Part shown: piece after piece, positions 1 through 6,331 of the stretch
How the letters are laid out: each line of letters opens with the position of its first letter
Position numbering within the stretch: position 1 is the first letter of the stretch
Source: Verrucomicrobiota bacterium
GTDB lineage: Bacteria; Verrucomicrobiota; Verrucomicrobiia; Limisphaerales; UBA1100
NCBI GenBank assembly: GCA_015660155.1
Contig: DQLO01000136.1
Span: 1 to 9,601 of the forward strand
DNA length: 9,601 nucleotides
Direction: 5' to 3'
The notes under the pieces: model-generated
Databases searched by the model: none
What the model was told of the DNA's origin: nothing
The model's input: only the letters and a program-made list of their open reading frames with translations
Position numbers and translations under genes: made by a program

Positions 1-277
1 AGCGTTTGACGTGCGCGATGGCGTTGGCGCGTTGGCGGGCGGTTTGCTGGCGGCGTTTCGCCCACTCGGCCGGGGTGAGATTGAGCCCGAAATTGGGGGT
101 TTTAAAGGGGGGGAAATACCCGTTTGAGTCACGGGTTGCGCCCATGCCGGGCACCCGGTCGAGACTGGGCTGTTTGGGGAATCCCGATTTCGGGCCGCTT
201 CCGTCCGCGCCGATGCGCATTGGAAAAGCCGCCATCCAGCCACACAGAAATAACGTAATTAATAATCGCGAATGCAT
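1..277 (-). CDS. Exported protein of unknown function, N-terminal part (runs off left edge)
   Basis: An open frame starts at ATG 277-275 and stays open to the window edge, giving 92 codons. A strong Shine-Dalgarno (GGAGG, about 5 nt before the ATG, within 281-290) fixes the start; it is the clearest ribosome site in the window. The first 24 or so residues look like a signal peptide: a basic start (MHSR), a hydrophobic core (LLITLFLCGWMAAF), then a small-residue region around IGADG. The mature part is rich in Pro, Gly and Asn, then turns basic and Gln/Arg/Ala-rich (EWAKRRQQ and onward), probably helical. I recognise no domain. It lies 59 nt downstream of the squalene synthase gene on the same strand, but the strong RBS and a weak possible promoter allow separate expression. 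The reading frame and export signal are well supported; the function is not known. Confidence 0.7.
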   Translation of the reverse strand, partial: MHSRLLITLFLCGWMAAFPMRIGADGSGPKSGFPKQPSLDRVPGMGATRDSNGYFPPFKTPNFGLNLTPAEWAKRRQQTARQRANAIAHVKR

Positions 278-296
278 TCCCACCTCCTCAACGATT

Positions 297-325
297 TTTG
301 TATGGAAAACTGTGCTTGGAAGCAA
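297..325 (-). promoter_or_regulatory. Possible weak promoter for the exported left-edge protein
   Basis: On the minus strand, TTGCTT (325-320) and TACAAA (302-297) are separated by exactly 17 nt, giving 3/6 and 4/6 matches to sigma-70 consensus boxes. A start about 7 nt downstream would leave a very short leader beginning near the Shine-Dalgarno. The -35 region overlaps a small hairpin (GCTTG and CAAGC arms at 314-318 and 323-327) that could instead be a weak end signal for the squalene synthase transcript. Both readings are speculative. Confidence 0.22.
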
Positions 326-336
326 GCTGAAATTAT

Positions 337-1344
337 TCAGATTGTGAACAACCGATTCCACAGGCCGCGGAAGGGCACGCGCCACAGAGTGCGCCAGAGG
401 ATGCCGCGCACGGTGGCGCGGGAAATTTTGAGCTGATTGGGCTCCAAAGGATTGGCGGCGCGCACGCGGTCGAGCGTGGCCGCGCCCATCAGGATAGGCC
501 ACGCGCAGGCGAGGCGCAGGCGATAGTGCGCATGCGGGATGGCGAGGGTGTAGCGCCCGCCAGCGGTGAGATGATCGCGGGCCTTTGTCAGCCACGGTTC
601 GAAAACGGGTTGGAGCTTGGGCCAGTTGGCGGGGTCGCGCAAATCTTCGGGCTGCAAGCCGGCCATCGCAAGATCCACGGCGGGGAGGTAGCACCGACCA
701 TTGGCAAGATCGCGCGGGAGGTCGCGCAGAATGTTGACGAGCTGGAGGCCTTTGCCAAAGCGAATGGCGTCGGCGATGAACGCGGTGTCATCGAGTTGGG
801 CGTTTGGAAAACAATGAGTGCGGGTGAGGCGCGTCCAAAATTCGCCCACGCAACCGGCCACGCGGTAGGTGTAGTCATCGAGGTCATCGGCGGTTTGCAG
901 GGCGGTGAGGGTGCTGCCGTCGCCATTGCCGCCGAAGCGTTCGAGATCCTGTTCTTGCCCGCGCGTGATGGTCTCGAGCACGAGCTGCACTTGGCCACGG
1001 TCGGTGGGCGTGAGTTGGTCGAGCATGTCCAGCGCATCGGCACTGCGCTGAAGCAGCGTGGCCTCGGCGGGATTTTTCTGCTCACTGGCGAGGCTGGAAA
1101 AATCAACAGGCGGCGCGGCATCATCGCGGATGCGTGCGCGGAATTGGCGCAGCGTTTGCAGCCGCTGCTCGGCGGGCACGAGGTCGGTGTCGGCGATGGT
1201 GTCGGTGGTGCGGGCGAGCAAATAGGCGAGGCCAATCTGCGGGCGCACAGCGGCGGGCAGCACGCGCAGGGTGAGGTAAAACGCGCGGGAAACATCGCGC
1301 AGGATTGGCCCGAGCAATTCTTCGGCATCGTCGGTAGCCGCCAT
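337..1344 (-). CDS. Squalene/phytoene synthase family protein, probable squalene synthase
   Basis: Trans-isoprenyl head-to-head condensing enzyme. By family it joins two farnesyl diphosphates through presqualene diphosphate to squalene at the membrane. The protein is 335 aa when started at ATG 1344. All hallmark regions are present: SRAFYLTLRVLP at 19-30, first Asp motif DTIAD at 48-52 (Mg/diphosphate binding), DYTYRVAGCVGEFW at 157-170, and second Asp motif DLPRD at 208-212 followed by NGRCYLP. The C-terminus (about 305-335) is basic and Trp/Leu-rich and could attach to the membrane. An upstream TTG at 1374 would add 10 residues and overlap argH by 25 nt; I prefer the ATG, which sits 5 nt after the argH stop. 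Whether it makes squalene, dehydrosqualene or phytoene cannot be proved from sequence. The overall pattern and the squalene-cyclase-like gene at 7773-9560 favour squalene. No hpnC/hpnD/hpnE trio is present, so a one-enzyme route is inferred. Confidence 0.88.
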   Translation of the reverse strand: MAATDDAEELLGPILRDVSRAFYLTLRVLPAAVRPQIGLAYLLARTTDTIADTDLVPAEQRLQTLRQFRARIRDDAAPPVDFSSLASEQKNPAEATLLQRSADALDMLDQLTPTDRGQVQLVLETITRGQEQDLERFGGNGDGSTLTALQTADDLDDYTYRVAGCVGEFWTRLTRTHCFPNAQLDDTAFIADAIRFGKGLQLVNILRDLPRDLANGRCYLPAVDLAMAGLQPEDLRDPANWPKLQPVFEPWLTKARDHLTAGGRYTLAIPHAHYRLRLACAWPILMGAATLDRVRAANPLEPNQLKISRATVRGILWRTLWRVPFRGLWNRLFTI

Positions 1345-1349
1345 ATCAA

Positions 1350-2762
1350 TCAGTGGCGCAGAAATTTGTGCCAATAGGCCAACCGACTTTTCAGTTCGGC
1401 AATGCCCGGTGAGCCCGGCACGGTGCGGCGCGCCATCGCCGCTTTGAGGTCAAACACTTTCATCGCGTCCTGGGTGAGTTTTTTATCGACCCGTTTCAAT
1501 TCGGCGGGCGTCAGCTTGTCCAGTCGTTTGCCTTTGGCTTCGGCAACAGCCACCAGTTTGCCCACCACATGATGCGCCTTGCGGAAGGCCGTGCCGTGAA
1601 GCACCAACCAATCCACGAGATCGGTGGCGAGCAGGTTGGGGTCGTCCACGGCGGCGGCGCAGGCTTTGGTGTTCACGGCGGTGTCGCGCAGCATCGCGGC
1701 CAAAATTCGCACGGTGCTGCGCACGGTGTCGGTGGTGTCAAAGAGCCGTTCCTTGTCCTCCTGCAAATCGCTGTTGTACGTCAGCGGCAAGCCTTTGAGT
1801 GTGACGAGCAGAGAAACGAGATTGCCGACCACGCGGCCGGTCTTGCCGCGGACCAGTTCGCAGATGTCCGGATTTTTCTTTTGCGGCATCAGCGACGAGC
1901 CCGTGGTGTAGGCATCGCTAATTTCAATAAACCCAAACTCCGTGCTGCTCCACAAAACCAAATCCTCGCACAGACGCGATTGATGCACGGCCAACAACGC
2001 GGCTACGCTGCAGAACTCCACCACATAATCGCGGTCCGCCACGGCGTCCATTGAGTTGTGGGTAATCATCGGCTCGTCGTGCGCATCCACGAAGCCCAGC
2101 TCGCGCGCGACAAATTCTCGGTCCAGCGGCAGGGTCGTCCCCGCCAACGCGCCGCTGCCCAACGGGCACACGTTCACGCGCACGAGGCAATCGAGCAACC
2201 GCTCGTAATCGCGCTCGAGCATTTCCACGTAGGCTAGCAAATGATGCGCGAGATACACCGGCTGCGCGCGTTGCAAATGCGTGTAGCCGGGGATGAGCAC
2301 CTTGAGATTATTTTCGCCGAGCTCGATGAGCGCCAGTTGCAGGTCGTGAATTTCATTGGCGAGATCGCAGATTTCCTCGCGCAACCACATTCGGGAATCC
2401 AGCGCGACTTGGTCATTGCGCGATCGCCCGGTGTGCAGCTTGGCCCCGGCGGGCACGCGCGCGGTGAGCGCGGCCTCGATGTTCATGTGCACATCCTCCA
2501 GCTCCGTGTGCCATTCGAACTGGCCCTCGGCAATCTCCGCGCCGATGGCTTCAAGCCCATCCATGATGGCCGTGCACTCCTTTTTTTTCAACAAGCCCAC
2601 GTGATGCAACATTCGGGCATGGGCGATGGAGCCGGCGATGTCGTGATGCGCGAGGCGGGTATCGAACTTCACCGAATTGGTAAACGCATTCGCTTCAGCA
2701 GCAGGCCCGCTGGCAAACCGTCCGCTGCGCGCGGTGACTTTGCTGGATTTTTTCTTCGCCAT
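1350..2762 (-). CDS. argH: Argininosuccinate lyase
   Basis: Cytoplasmic enzyme that splits argininosuccinate into arginine and fumarate, the last step of arginine synthesis. It works as a homotetramer of the fumarase/aspartase superfamily. At 470 aa it is normal for the family. Visible motifs are HTGRSRNDQ at 110-118, GYTHLQRAQP at 159-168 (Thr161/His162 active-site pair), and the superfamily signature GSSLMPQKKNPD at 288-299, which carries the mobile-loop catalytic serine. The start is ATG 2762; an upstream in-frame TTG at 2795 would add 11 unconserved residues (GSTASTSARS) and is unlikely. The first 20 or so residues (AKKKSSKVTARS) are basic and low-complexity, ahead of the conserved core. 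It lies 75 nt behind the LysR gene and 5 nt before the squalene synthase gene. An A8 run on the coding strand (2588-2581) encodes the KKK at about residues 59-61. No other arginine genes are in the window. Confidence 0.97.
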   Translation of the reverse strand: MAKKKSSKVTARSGRFASGPAAEANAFTNSVKFDTRLAHHDIAGSIAHARMLHHVGLLKKKECTAIMDGLEAIGAEIAEGQFEWHTELEDVHMNIEAALTARVPAGAKLHTGRSRNDQVALDSRMWLREEICDLANEIHDLQLALIELGENNLKVLIPGYTHLQRAQPVYLAHHLLAYVEMLERDYERLLDCLVRVNVCPLGSGALAGTTLPLDREFVARELGFVDAHDEPMITHNSMDAVADRDYVVEFCSVAALLAVHQSRLCEDLVLWSSTEFGFIEISDAYTTGSSLMPQKKNPDICELVRGKTGRVVGNLVSLLVTLKGLPLTYNSDLQEDKERLFDTTDTVRSTVRILAAMLRDTAVNTKACAAAVDDPNLLATDLVDWLVLHGTAFRKAHHVVGKLVAVAEAKGKRLDKLTPAELKRVDKKLTQDAMKVFDLKAAMARRTVPGSPGIAELKSRLAYWHKFLRH

Positions 2763-2837
2763 GGAACGCGCGGAGGTTGACGCGGTTGAGCCCAAAAGTC
2801 ACGCCGCGAAATCCGGGGGAGGGGATATTTGAGAAAC

Positions 2838-3707
2838 TCAAAGCCCCGCCGCGTGGGTTTGCAGCAACTTGACTAGTGCTTGGCCGACGGGGGGGAGTTG
2901 GCCGCGCCAGAGGCAGCCGATGGTGACGGTGGGGAAATCTTCCAGTGGCAACAGTTTGACGCCTTTGTTTTTGCGTTCGCCGGGGAGGTCCACGGAGACG
3001 CCGATGCCGAAGCCGTTAGTGACGTAGGTGTTGATGAGGTCGGTGGAGTTGAGCTCCATGCCGATGGGCCAATCGATTTTGCGCGCGGCGAGTTCGGTTT
3101 GGAAGGTGCGGCTGATGCCTTCGTTTTGCGGTAGGCTGATGAGCGTTTGTGCGATGCGATCCTGCCCGAGAATGTCGGCGGCGGATTTGATGCGTGCCTT
3201 GGCTGGCACTACCAGCACGATGGGCAGCTCGAGCAGTTTTTCTGATTTCATTTCCGCAGGCGGTTTGGTGCCAAGCACGGTGACGCCGAGATCCACGTCG
3301 TTGGCGAGCAGCCACTGCTCGATCTCCGGCTGGATGCCCACGCGCAGGGCGGGGTGGAGGCCGGGGAATTCCTTGCGCGCGGCGTTTAACAAATCGGGCA
3401 GGTGCTCGCGGAACACCACGCCGGATGCGCCGATGCGGATGGTCTGGGCCACGCCGCCGCGGATTTTTTTGCCCATCGATTCGAGGTTGGCAAAAAAGGG
3501 ATGAATGAAATCGTAGAGCTCCACACCGGCGGGGGTAAGCTCGAAGGGGCGGCGCTGGAAGAGCGTGGCGCCGAGGTCGATTTCCAATTGAATGACCTGC
3601 GCGCTGACGGCCGGTTGCTGGATGCCGTAGGGGATGTTGCGCACCGCGCCGGCAATGCCCTCATGCTTGGCTACGTAGTGAAATAATTCGAGGTGATGGA
3701 TATTCAT
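2838..3707 (-). CDS. LysR-family transcriptional regulator
   Basis: DNA-binding regulator of 289 aa with the standard LysR layout. An N-terminal winged helix-turn-helix covers about 1-62 (LELFHYVAKHEG, then QQPAVSAQVIQLEIDLGATLF, here split in two: QQPAVSAQVIQ and LEIDLGATLF). A linker helix follows to about 88, then a periplasmic-binding-protein-like effector domain from about 90 to the end (IRIGASG, VDLGVTVLG, GFGIGVSV). Between the first two helices lies a longer-than-usual loop, AGAVRNIPYGIQ. I recall that loop from regulators of verrucomicrobial type; this is not checked. The start is ATG 3707; no Shine-Dalgarno is obvious. LysR proteins usually act as tetramers and often control a divergent neighbour, but here both neighbours are on the same strand, so the target is unclear. 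argH downstream or the gene itself are candidates. The effector cannot be predicted. Confidence 0.92.
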   Translation of the reverse strand: MNIHHLELFHYVAKHEGIAGAVRNIPYGIQQPAVSAQVIQLEIDLGATLFQRRPFELTPAGVELYDFIHPFFANLESMGKKIRGGVAQTIRIGASGVVFREHLPDLLNAARKEFPGLHPALRVGIQPEIEQWLLANDVDLGVTVLGTKPPAEMKSEKLLELPIVLVVPAKARIKSAADILGQDRIAQTLISLPQNEGISRTFQTELAARKIDWPIGMELNSTDLINTYVTNGFGIGVSVDLPGERKNKGVKLLPLEDFPTVTIGCLWRGQLPPVGQALVKLLQTHAAGL

Positions 3708-3741
3708 AGTCGGGTGCGTGGAGAATGCGGCGCGGTCGGTT

Positions 3742-4206
3742 TCAAGTCAACGTGATGTGGCGTGCTCGGGGGGCGCCGTTTACAAATTCAACAATCGCCA
3801 CGCTGGCGGGTGCGCCGCCGCGCGGGGTGGCGGGCGAGCCGGGGTTTAGATAGAACACGCCGTCGAGCTGTTCGTTGCACGGCATATGCGTGTGGCCAAA
3901 GACGACGACTTGCGGCTGCTCCTCCGCCAACAATGCGCGCACCGTTTGCGAGGGGACGGGGAAATCCACGATATGATGGATGAGAAATTTGTTGCCGCCA
4001 AACTCGATGAGGCGCGTCTCGGGTAGGTCGATTGCGAAGTCCGTATTGCCGCGCACGGCGGTGACTGGCGCAATGGCTTCCAGCTCGGTGATAATATCCA
4101 TCGGCCCCACATCGCCCGCGTGGAGAATATGATCCACCCCCGCCAGCGCATCGTGCACCGCGGCGGGCACGGTGCCGTGGGTATCGGAGATAATGCCAAG
4201 CTTCAT
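3742..4206 (-). CDS. YfcE/MJ0936-type metallophosphoesterase
   Basis: Calcineurin-like phosphodiesterase of 154 aa, typical of the small cytoplasmic YfcE/MJ0936 family, which hydrolyses phosphodiesters with a two-metal centre. The natural substrate is often unknown. Metal-binding motifs occur in order: SDTHG (Asp8, His10), HAGD (Asp32), GNTD (Asn54), IHH (His77/78) and GHTH (His105, His107), then NPGS (residues 121-124). The start is ATG 4206, directly before KLGIISDTHG, as usual for the family. The frame can be extended upstream by 22 codons (NSQSPKPSLGHS and so on), but those residues come from the ATTGGG-type spacer repeat and are rejected. It is the first gene of the minus-strand block, 34 nt before the LysR gene, and divergent from the pseudouridine synthase. 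Confidence 0.92.
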   Translation of the reverse strand: MKLGIISDTHGTVPAAVHDALAGVDHILHAGDVGPMDIITELEAIAPVTAVRGNTDFAIDLPETRLIEFGGNKFLIHHIVDFPVPSQTVRALLAEEQPQVVVFGHTHMPCNEQLDGVFYLNPGSPATPRGGAPASVAIVEFVNGAPRARHITLT

Positions 4207-4244
4207 GCGGGAAGTGTGAAGAAAAGCAATGGAATGGCCAAGGC

Positions 4245-4304
4245 TGGGTTTTGGAGATTGAGAATTGGGCATTCCTTGGGTATTGGGTTCTTGGTCATTG
4301 GGAC
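4245..4304. repeat. Degenerate ATTGGG-type short-word repeat in a divergent spacer
   Basis: The plus strand holds irregularly spaced copies of ATTGGG or CTTGGG at 4264, 4275, 4282 and 4297, with looser relatives TTGGAGATTG (4251) and TTGGTC (4291). On the other strand this reads as CCCAAT/CCAAG words. The tract fills most of the 105-bp gap between the divergent metallophosphoesterase and pseudouridine synthase starts. It is open in both coding directions, which falsely lengthens both genes at their N-termini. I believe similar word-repeats occur between genes in Verrucomicrobiota and Planctomycetota, but that is recollection. Its role is unknown. Confidence 0.5.
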
Positions 4305-4311
4305 TTTTCTC

Positions 4312-5061
4312 TTGAACGATTTATTTGAAATTCTGCACGAGGACGACGACTTGCTGGTGATTAACAAACCGACGGGTCTCGTCTGCCATCCGACGAAGGG
4401 CGACGAGCGTTCGAGCTTGGCGGGACGCTTGCGGTTGTATCGCGGCGCGGAGCAGTCGGTGCATCTCATCAATCGGCTCGATCGCGAAACCAGCGGCGTG
4501 GTGTGCGTGGGCAAAACCGATGAGGCGGCGCGCGAGTTGCGGCGGCTTTGGGAAAGCCGCGAGGTGGAGAAACATTACTGGGCCATCGTGCACGGACACG
4601 TGGCGGAAAGCGAAGGCATAATCGATGCTCCGCTCGGCGCGGATGACGCCAGCGAAGTGGCAGTGAAAGATTGCGTGCGCGATGATGGGCACCCTTCGCA
4701 AACGCGCTTTTGGACGCAATGGAAGTTCGAATGCGACGGGGAAAAATTCACGTGGCTGTGCGTGGCACCGGTCACCGGCCGGAAGCATCAGATTCGCATT
4801 CACCTCCAGCACCTCGGCCACGCGATAGTGGGCGACAAACTTTATGGGCTCGATGAATCGTGGTATTTGAAATTTGTGAGGGACGAGCTGACCACCGAGG
4901 AATGGCAAAAGCTCATCCTAAAAAACCAAGCCCTCCACGCCCACACCCTCCGCTTCCACTGGCGCGCCCGCGACTGGGTATTCGTGGCCGAACCGGCCGA
5001 TGAATTTGTGGACTTCATCGAAACCGTGAGCGAATCCGAAGAGGAAACGCATTTCGATTGA
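4312..5061 (+). CDS. RluA-family RNA pseudouridine synthase
   Basis: Converts specific uridines to pseudouridine in rRNA or tRNA. Started at TTG 4312 the protein is 249 aa, a bare catalytic domain without the S4 RNA-binding domain found in RluC/RluD, so closer in size to RluA/TruC types. Motifs: HEDDDLLVINKPTGLVCHP at 9-27, the catalytic loop HLINRLDRETSG at 51-62 with Asp57 as nucleophile, and GRKHQIRIHLQHLGHAIVGDKLYG within about 160-183 (start GRKHQIRIHL, end HAIVGDKLYG). The C-terminus is acidic (ESEEETHFD). The start is uncertain: ATG 4234 in the same frame would give 275 aa, but its first 26 residues are encoded by the spacer repeat. The TTG has GGGA about 8 nt upstream and precedes the conserved region directly. 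The target uridine cannot be assigned from sequence. Confidence 0.92.
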   Translation: MNDLFEILHEDDDLLVINKPTGLVCHPTKGDERSSLAGRLRLYRGAEQSVHLINRLDRETSGVVCVGKTDEAARELRRLWESREVEKHYWAIVHGHVAESEGIIDAPLGADDASEVAVKDCVRDDGHPSQTRFWTQWKFECDGEKFTWLCVAPVTGRKHQIRIHLQHLGHAIVGDKLYGLDESWYLKFVRDELTTEEWQKLILKNQALHAHTLRFHWRARDWVFVAEPADEFVDFIETVSESEEETHFD

Positions 5062-5075
5062 GCGTTTTGTCGGTG

Positions 5076-5103
5076 TTGACATTTATCCACAGAGTGTTAG
5101 TTT
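5076..5103 (+). promoter_or_regulatory. Sigma-70-type promoter for tRNA-Glu
   Basis: A perfect -35 box TTGACA (5076-5081), a 16-nt spacer, then TAGTTT (5098-5103) as a weaker -10. Transcription would begin near 5110, a few bases before the mature tRNA 5' end at 5116. It lies just after the stop of the pseudouridine synthase gene. Confidence 0.6.
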
Positions 5104-5115
5104 CGCCGTTCCAAT

Positions 5116-5190
5116 GGCCCGTTCGTCTATCGGCTAGGACACGGCCCTCTCAAGGCTGAGAGAGGGGTTCAATTCCCCTACGGGCTACCA
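5116..5190 (+). tRNA. tRNA-Glu (anticodon CUC)
   Basis: A 75-nt cloverleaf folded by eye. The acceptor stem GGCCCGT (5116-5122) pairs with ACGGGCT (5180-5186), with a G1:U72 wobble at the end. The D arm carries GTCT...AGGA as in known tRNA-Glu. The anticodon stem is CGGCC/GGCTG (5142-5146/5154-5158) with loop CTCTCAA and anticodon CTC at 5149-5151, reading GAG codons. The T stem is AGGGG/CCCCT (5163-5167/5175-5179) with loop TTCAATT. The discriminator A is at 5187 and the CCA end is encoded at 5188-5190. The RelE-like gene starts 42 nt downstream. No intrinsic terminator with a T-run was seen after it. Confidence 0.95.
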
Positions 5191-5232
5191 TTTTGGTGTC
5201 ATTGGAAAAGGAGTTGCGGAAAAGGAAAAGGC

Positions 5233-5610
5233 ATGGCGCCGAAATATTTTCAGATTATTTTTAATCCCACCAGCGCGTCGGAGCTGGCGGGGATGCCGAA
5301 GGATTTGCAGTTGCAGATTCTGGGTGAGTTTCGCGGGTTGCCGGAGGAAGTGCGGGCCAGCGGATTTTATGGGCGGCTGGAGCACGGGGTAAAAAGTTTG
5401 CACCGCTATCGCGTGGGAAACTACCGCGTGTATTTTGAGTGCCACGAATTGGGCGTGGTGGTGCATCGGATTTTTTCGCGCAACACGTTGAAGGATTTCT
5501 TTTTCCGCAATGTGCAGATGACGCAGGATGAAGACGACGCGCTGGCGGAGAATCCGGATTTTTGGGAAATGATCGATGAAGCCGCCCTTGCCTCGCGCGA
5601 GGAGGCCTAG
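5233..5610 (+). CDS. RelE/ParE-superfamily toxin-like protein, stand-alone
   Basis: A 125-aa protein. Residues 1-95 follow the RelE/ParE pattern of type II toxin-antitoxin toxins: an N-terminal strand (YFQIIFNPTSASEL), two helices (PKDLQLQILGEFRGLPEEV), and a basic central strand region KSLHRYRVGNYRVYFE (54-69), where such toxins carry RNA-binding Arg/Tyr residues. VVVHRIFSRNTLKDFFFRN (75-93) follows. Residues 96-125 form an acidic tail (TQDEDDALAENPDFWEMIDE). No antitoxin-like gene is next to it: upstream is the tRNA, downstream a convergent HNH gene. It may therefore be a fixed regulatory or RNA-processing protein rather than an active toxin. The start is ATG 5233 with AGGA 6 nt upstream. 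Its stop overlaps the stop of the HNH gene in a shared CTAG. The fold call is good; the activity is uncertain. Confidence 0.78.
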   Translation: MAPKYFQIIFNPTSASELAGMPKDLQLQILGEFRGLPEEVRASGFYGRLEHGVKSLHRYRVGNYRVYFECHELGVVVHRIFSRNTLKDFFFRNVQMTQDEDDALAENPDFWEMIDEAALASREEA

Positions 5611-6227
5611 CTTTTTTCCTCGCCCAACTCGACATTCCAATAGGCGACATCGATGAAATGCTTCCAGCTGTCGTGCGTTTTCACGCCGAAACTCACCTGA
5701 ATGAACGGCCGCCACTTCGGTTTGCGTGGCTTGGTGATGAGGTGCAGCCCGGCCTCGCGGGGGGTGCGGTTGCTCTTGCGGGTGTTGCACGGGATGCACG
5801 AGCACACGATGTTTTCCCAGTTGGTGGGCCCGCCGCGGTCGCGAGGGGTGACGTGGTCGAGATTCAAATCGCGCCGGTCAAATCGTCCGCCGCAATATTG
5901 GCAGGTGTTTTTATCGCGTTCAAAAATATTGTGCCGCGTGAATTTCACTTCCTGTCGGGGAAACCGATCATAAGCCAGCAGCAAAATCACGCGCGGAATG
6001 CGCAGGCGAAAGGACACTGCGGCAATGGAATCGGGATGCGGCTCAGCCTCGGAGAAATCCTGCCACTCGCCAAAGCTGAAGGTTTGGAACCCGTCGGAGT
6101 CATCATTGTAAACCACCTGCGCGTGCCCGGTGAAGAGCAGGCCCACGGCGCGGCGCACGGAGCAGACATTCACCGCCTGCCAAAGGCGGTTGAGCACGAG
6201 CACGGGCTGGTGTAGTGGCAAACTCAC
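5607..6227 (-). CDS. HNH endonuclease-domain protein with zinc-binding CxxC pairs
   Basis: A 206-aa protein with a central McrA-type HNH domain: C109-Q-Y-C112, LNLDHVTPRDRGG (Asp124/His125), N136/N139 and C144-IP-C147-N, so the structural zinc site and the metal/catalytic His-Asn positions are intact. The N-terminal 100 residues are a separate region beginning PVLVLNRLWQAVNVCSVRRA, with GLLFTGHAQVVY at 29-40. The C-terminal part (about 165-206) is rich in Lys and Trp. The family as I know it is chromosomal and not tied to a restriction system, and its role is not established. The start is taken as GTG 6227, just before the conserved LHQPVLVLN; TTG 6245 in frame would add 6 residues. It is divergent from the coiled-coil gene and convergent with the RelE-like gene (4-nt overlap). 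Confidence 0.85.
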   Translation of the reverse strand: MSLPLHQPVLVLNRLWQAVNVCSVRRAVGLLFTGHAQVVYNDDSDGFQTFSFGEWQDFSEAEPHPDSIAAVSFRLRIPRVILLLAYDRFPRQEVKFTRHNIFERDKNTCQYCGGRFDRRDLNLDHVTPRDRGGPTNWENIVCSCIPCNTRKSNRTPREAGLHLITKPRKPKWRPFIQVSFGVKTHDSWKHFIDVAYWNVELGEEKS

Positions 6228-6331
6228 GACACCCAAGGTTAGCAATTCGTGGCGCCGGATGTCAACCGGTGCGCTTCCAAGTGAAATGGAAAAGCTTGCG
6301 TTGCCCGGCCAAACCTGCCACGGTGGCGGCG

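Noticed and set aside
314..327. Hairpin as a transcription terminator after the squalene synthase gene
   Set aside because: The stem is only 5 bp and the following T-run on the minus strand is short, so it is too weak to annotate separately.
6..347. Plus-strand ORF of 113 codons at the left edge
   Set aside because: It is antisense to the exported-protein frame, which has a signal peptide and a strong RBS. The plus-strand translation shows no domain.
526..1377. Plus-strand ORF of 283 codons
   Set aside because: It lies opposite the squalene synthase gene, whose motifs are complete. The antisense product is Gly/Val-rich with no family features, as expected from a G+C-rich shadow frame.
2581..2588. 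A8 run in argH as a programmed frameshift or slippage site
   Set aside because: The zero frame continues through a complete normal-length ArgH, and no stimulatory structure or useful alternative product is seen.
4321..4908. Minus-strand ORF of 195 codons inside the pseudouridine synthase gene
   Set aside because: It is the shadow of a gene with an intact catalytic motif.
5185..5805. Minus-strand ORF of 206 codons across the RelE-like gene
   Set aside because: It is antisense to the RelE-like gene and overlaps the real HNH frame. Its His/Gln-rich composition fits a shadow.
5233..6227. RelE-like and HNH genes as a toxin-antitoxin pair
   Set aside because: They are convergent, not an operon, and the HNH protein has a zinc nuclease domain rather than an antitoxin-type DNA-binding or flexible neutralising region.
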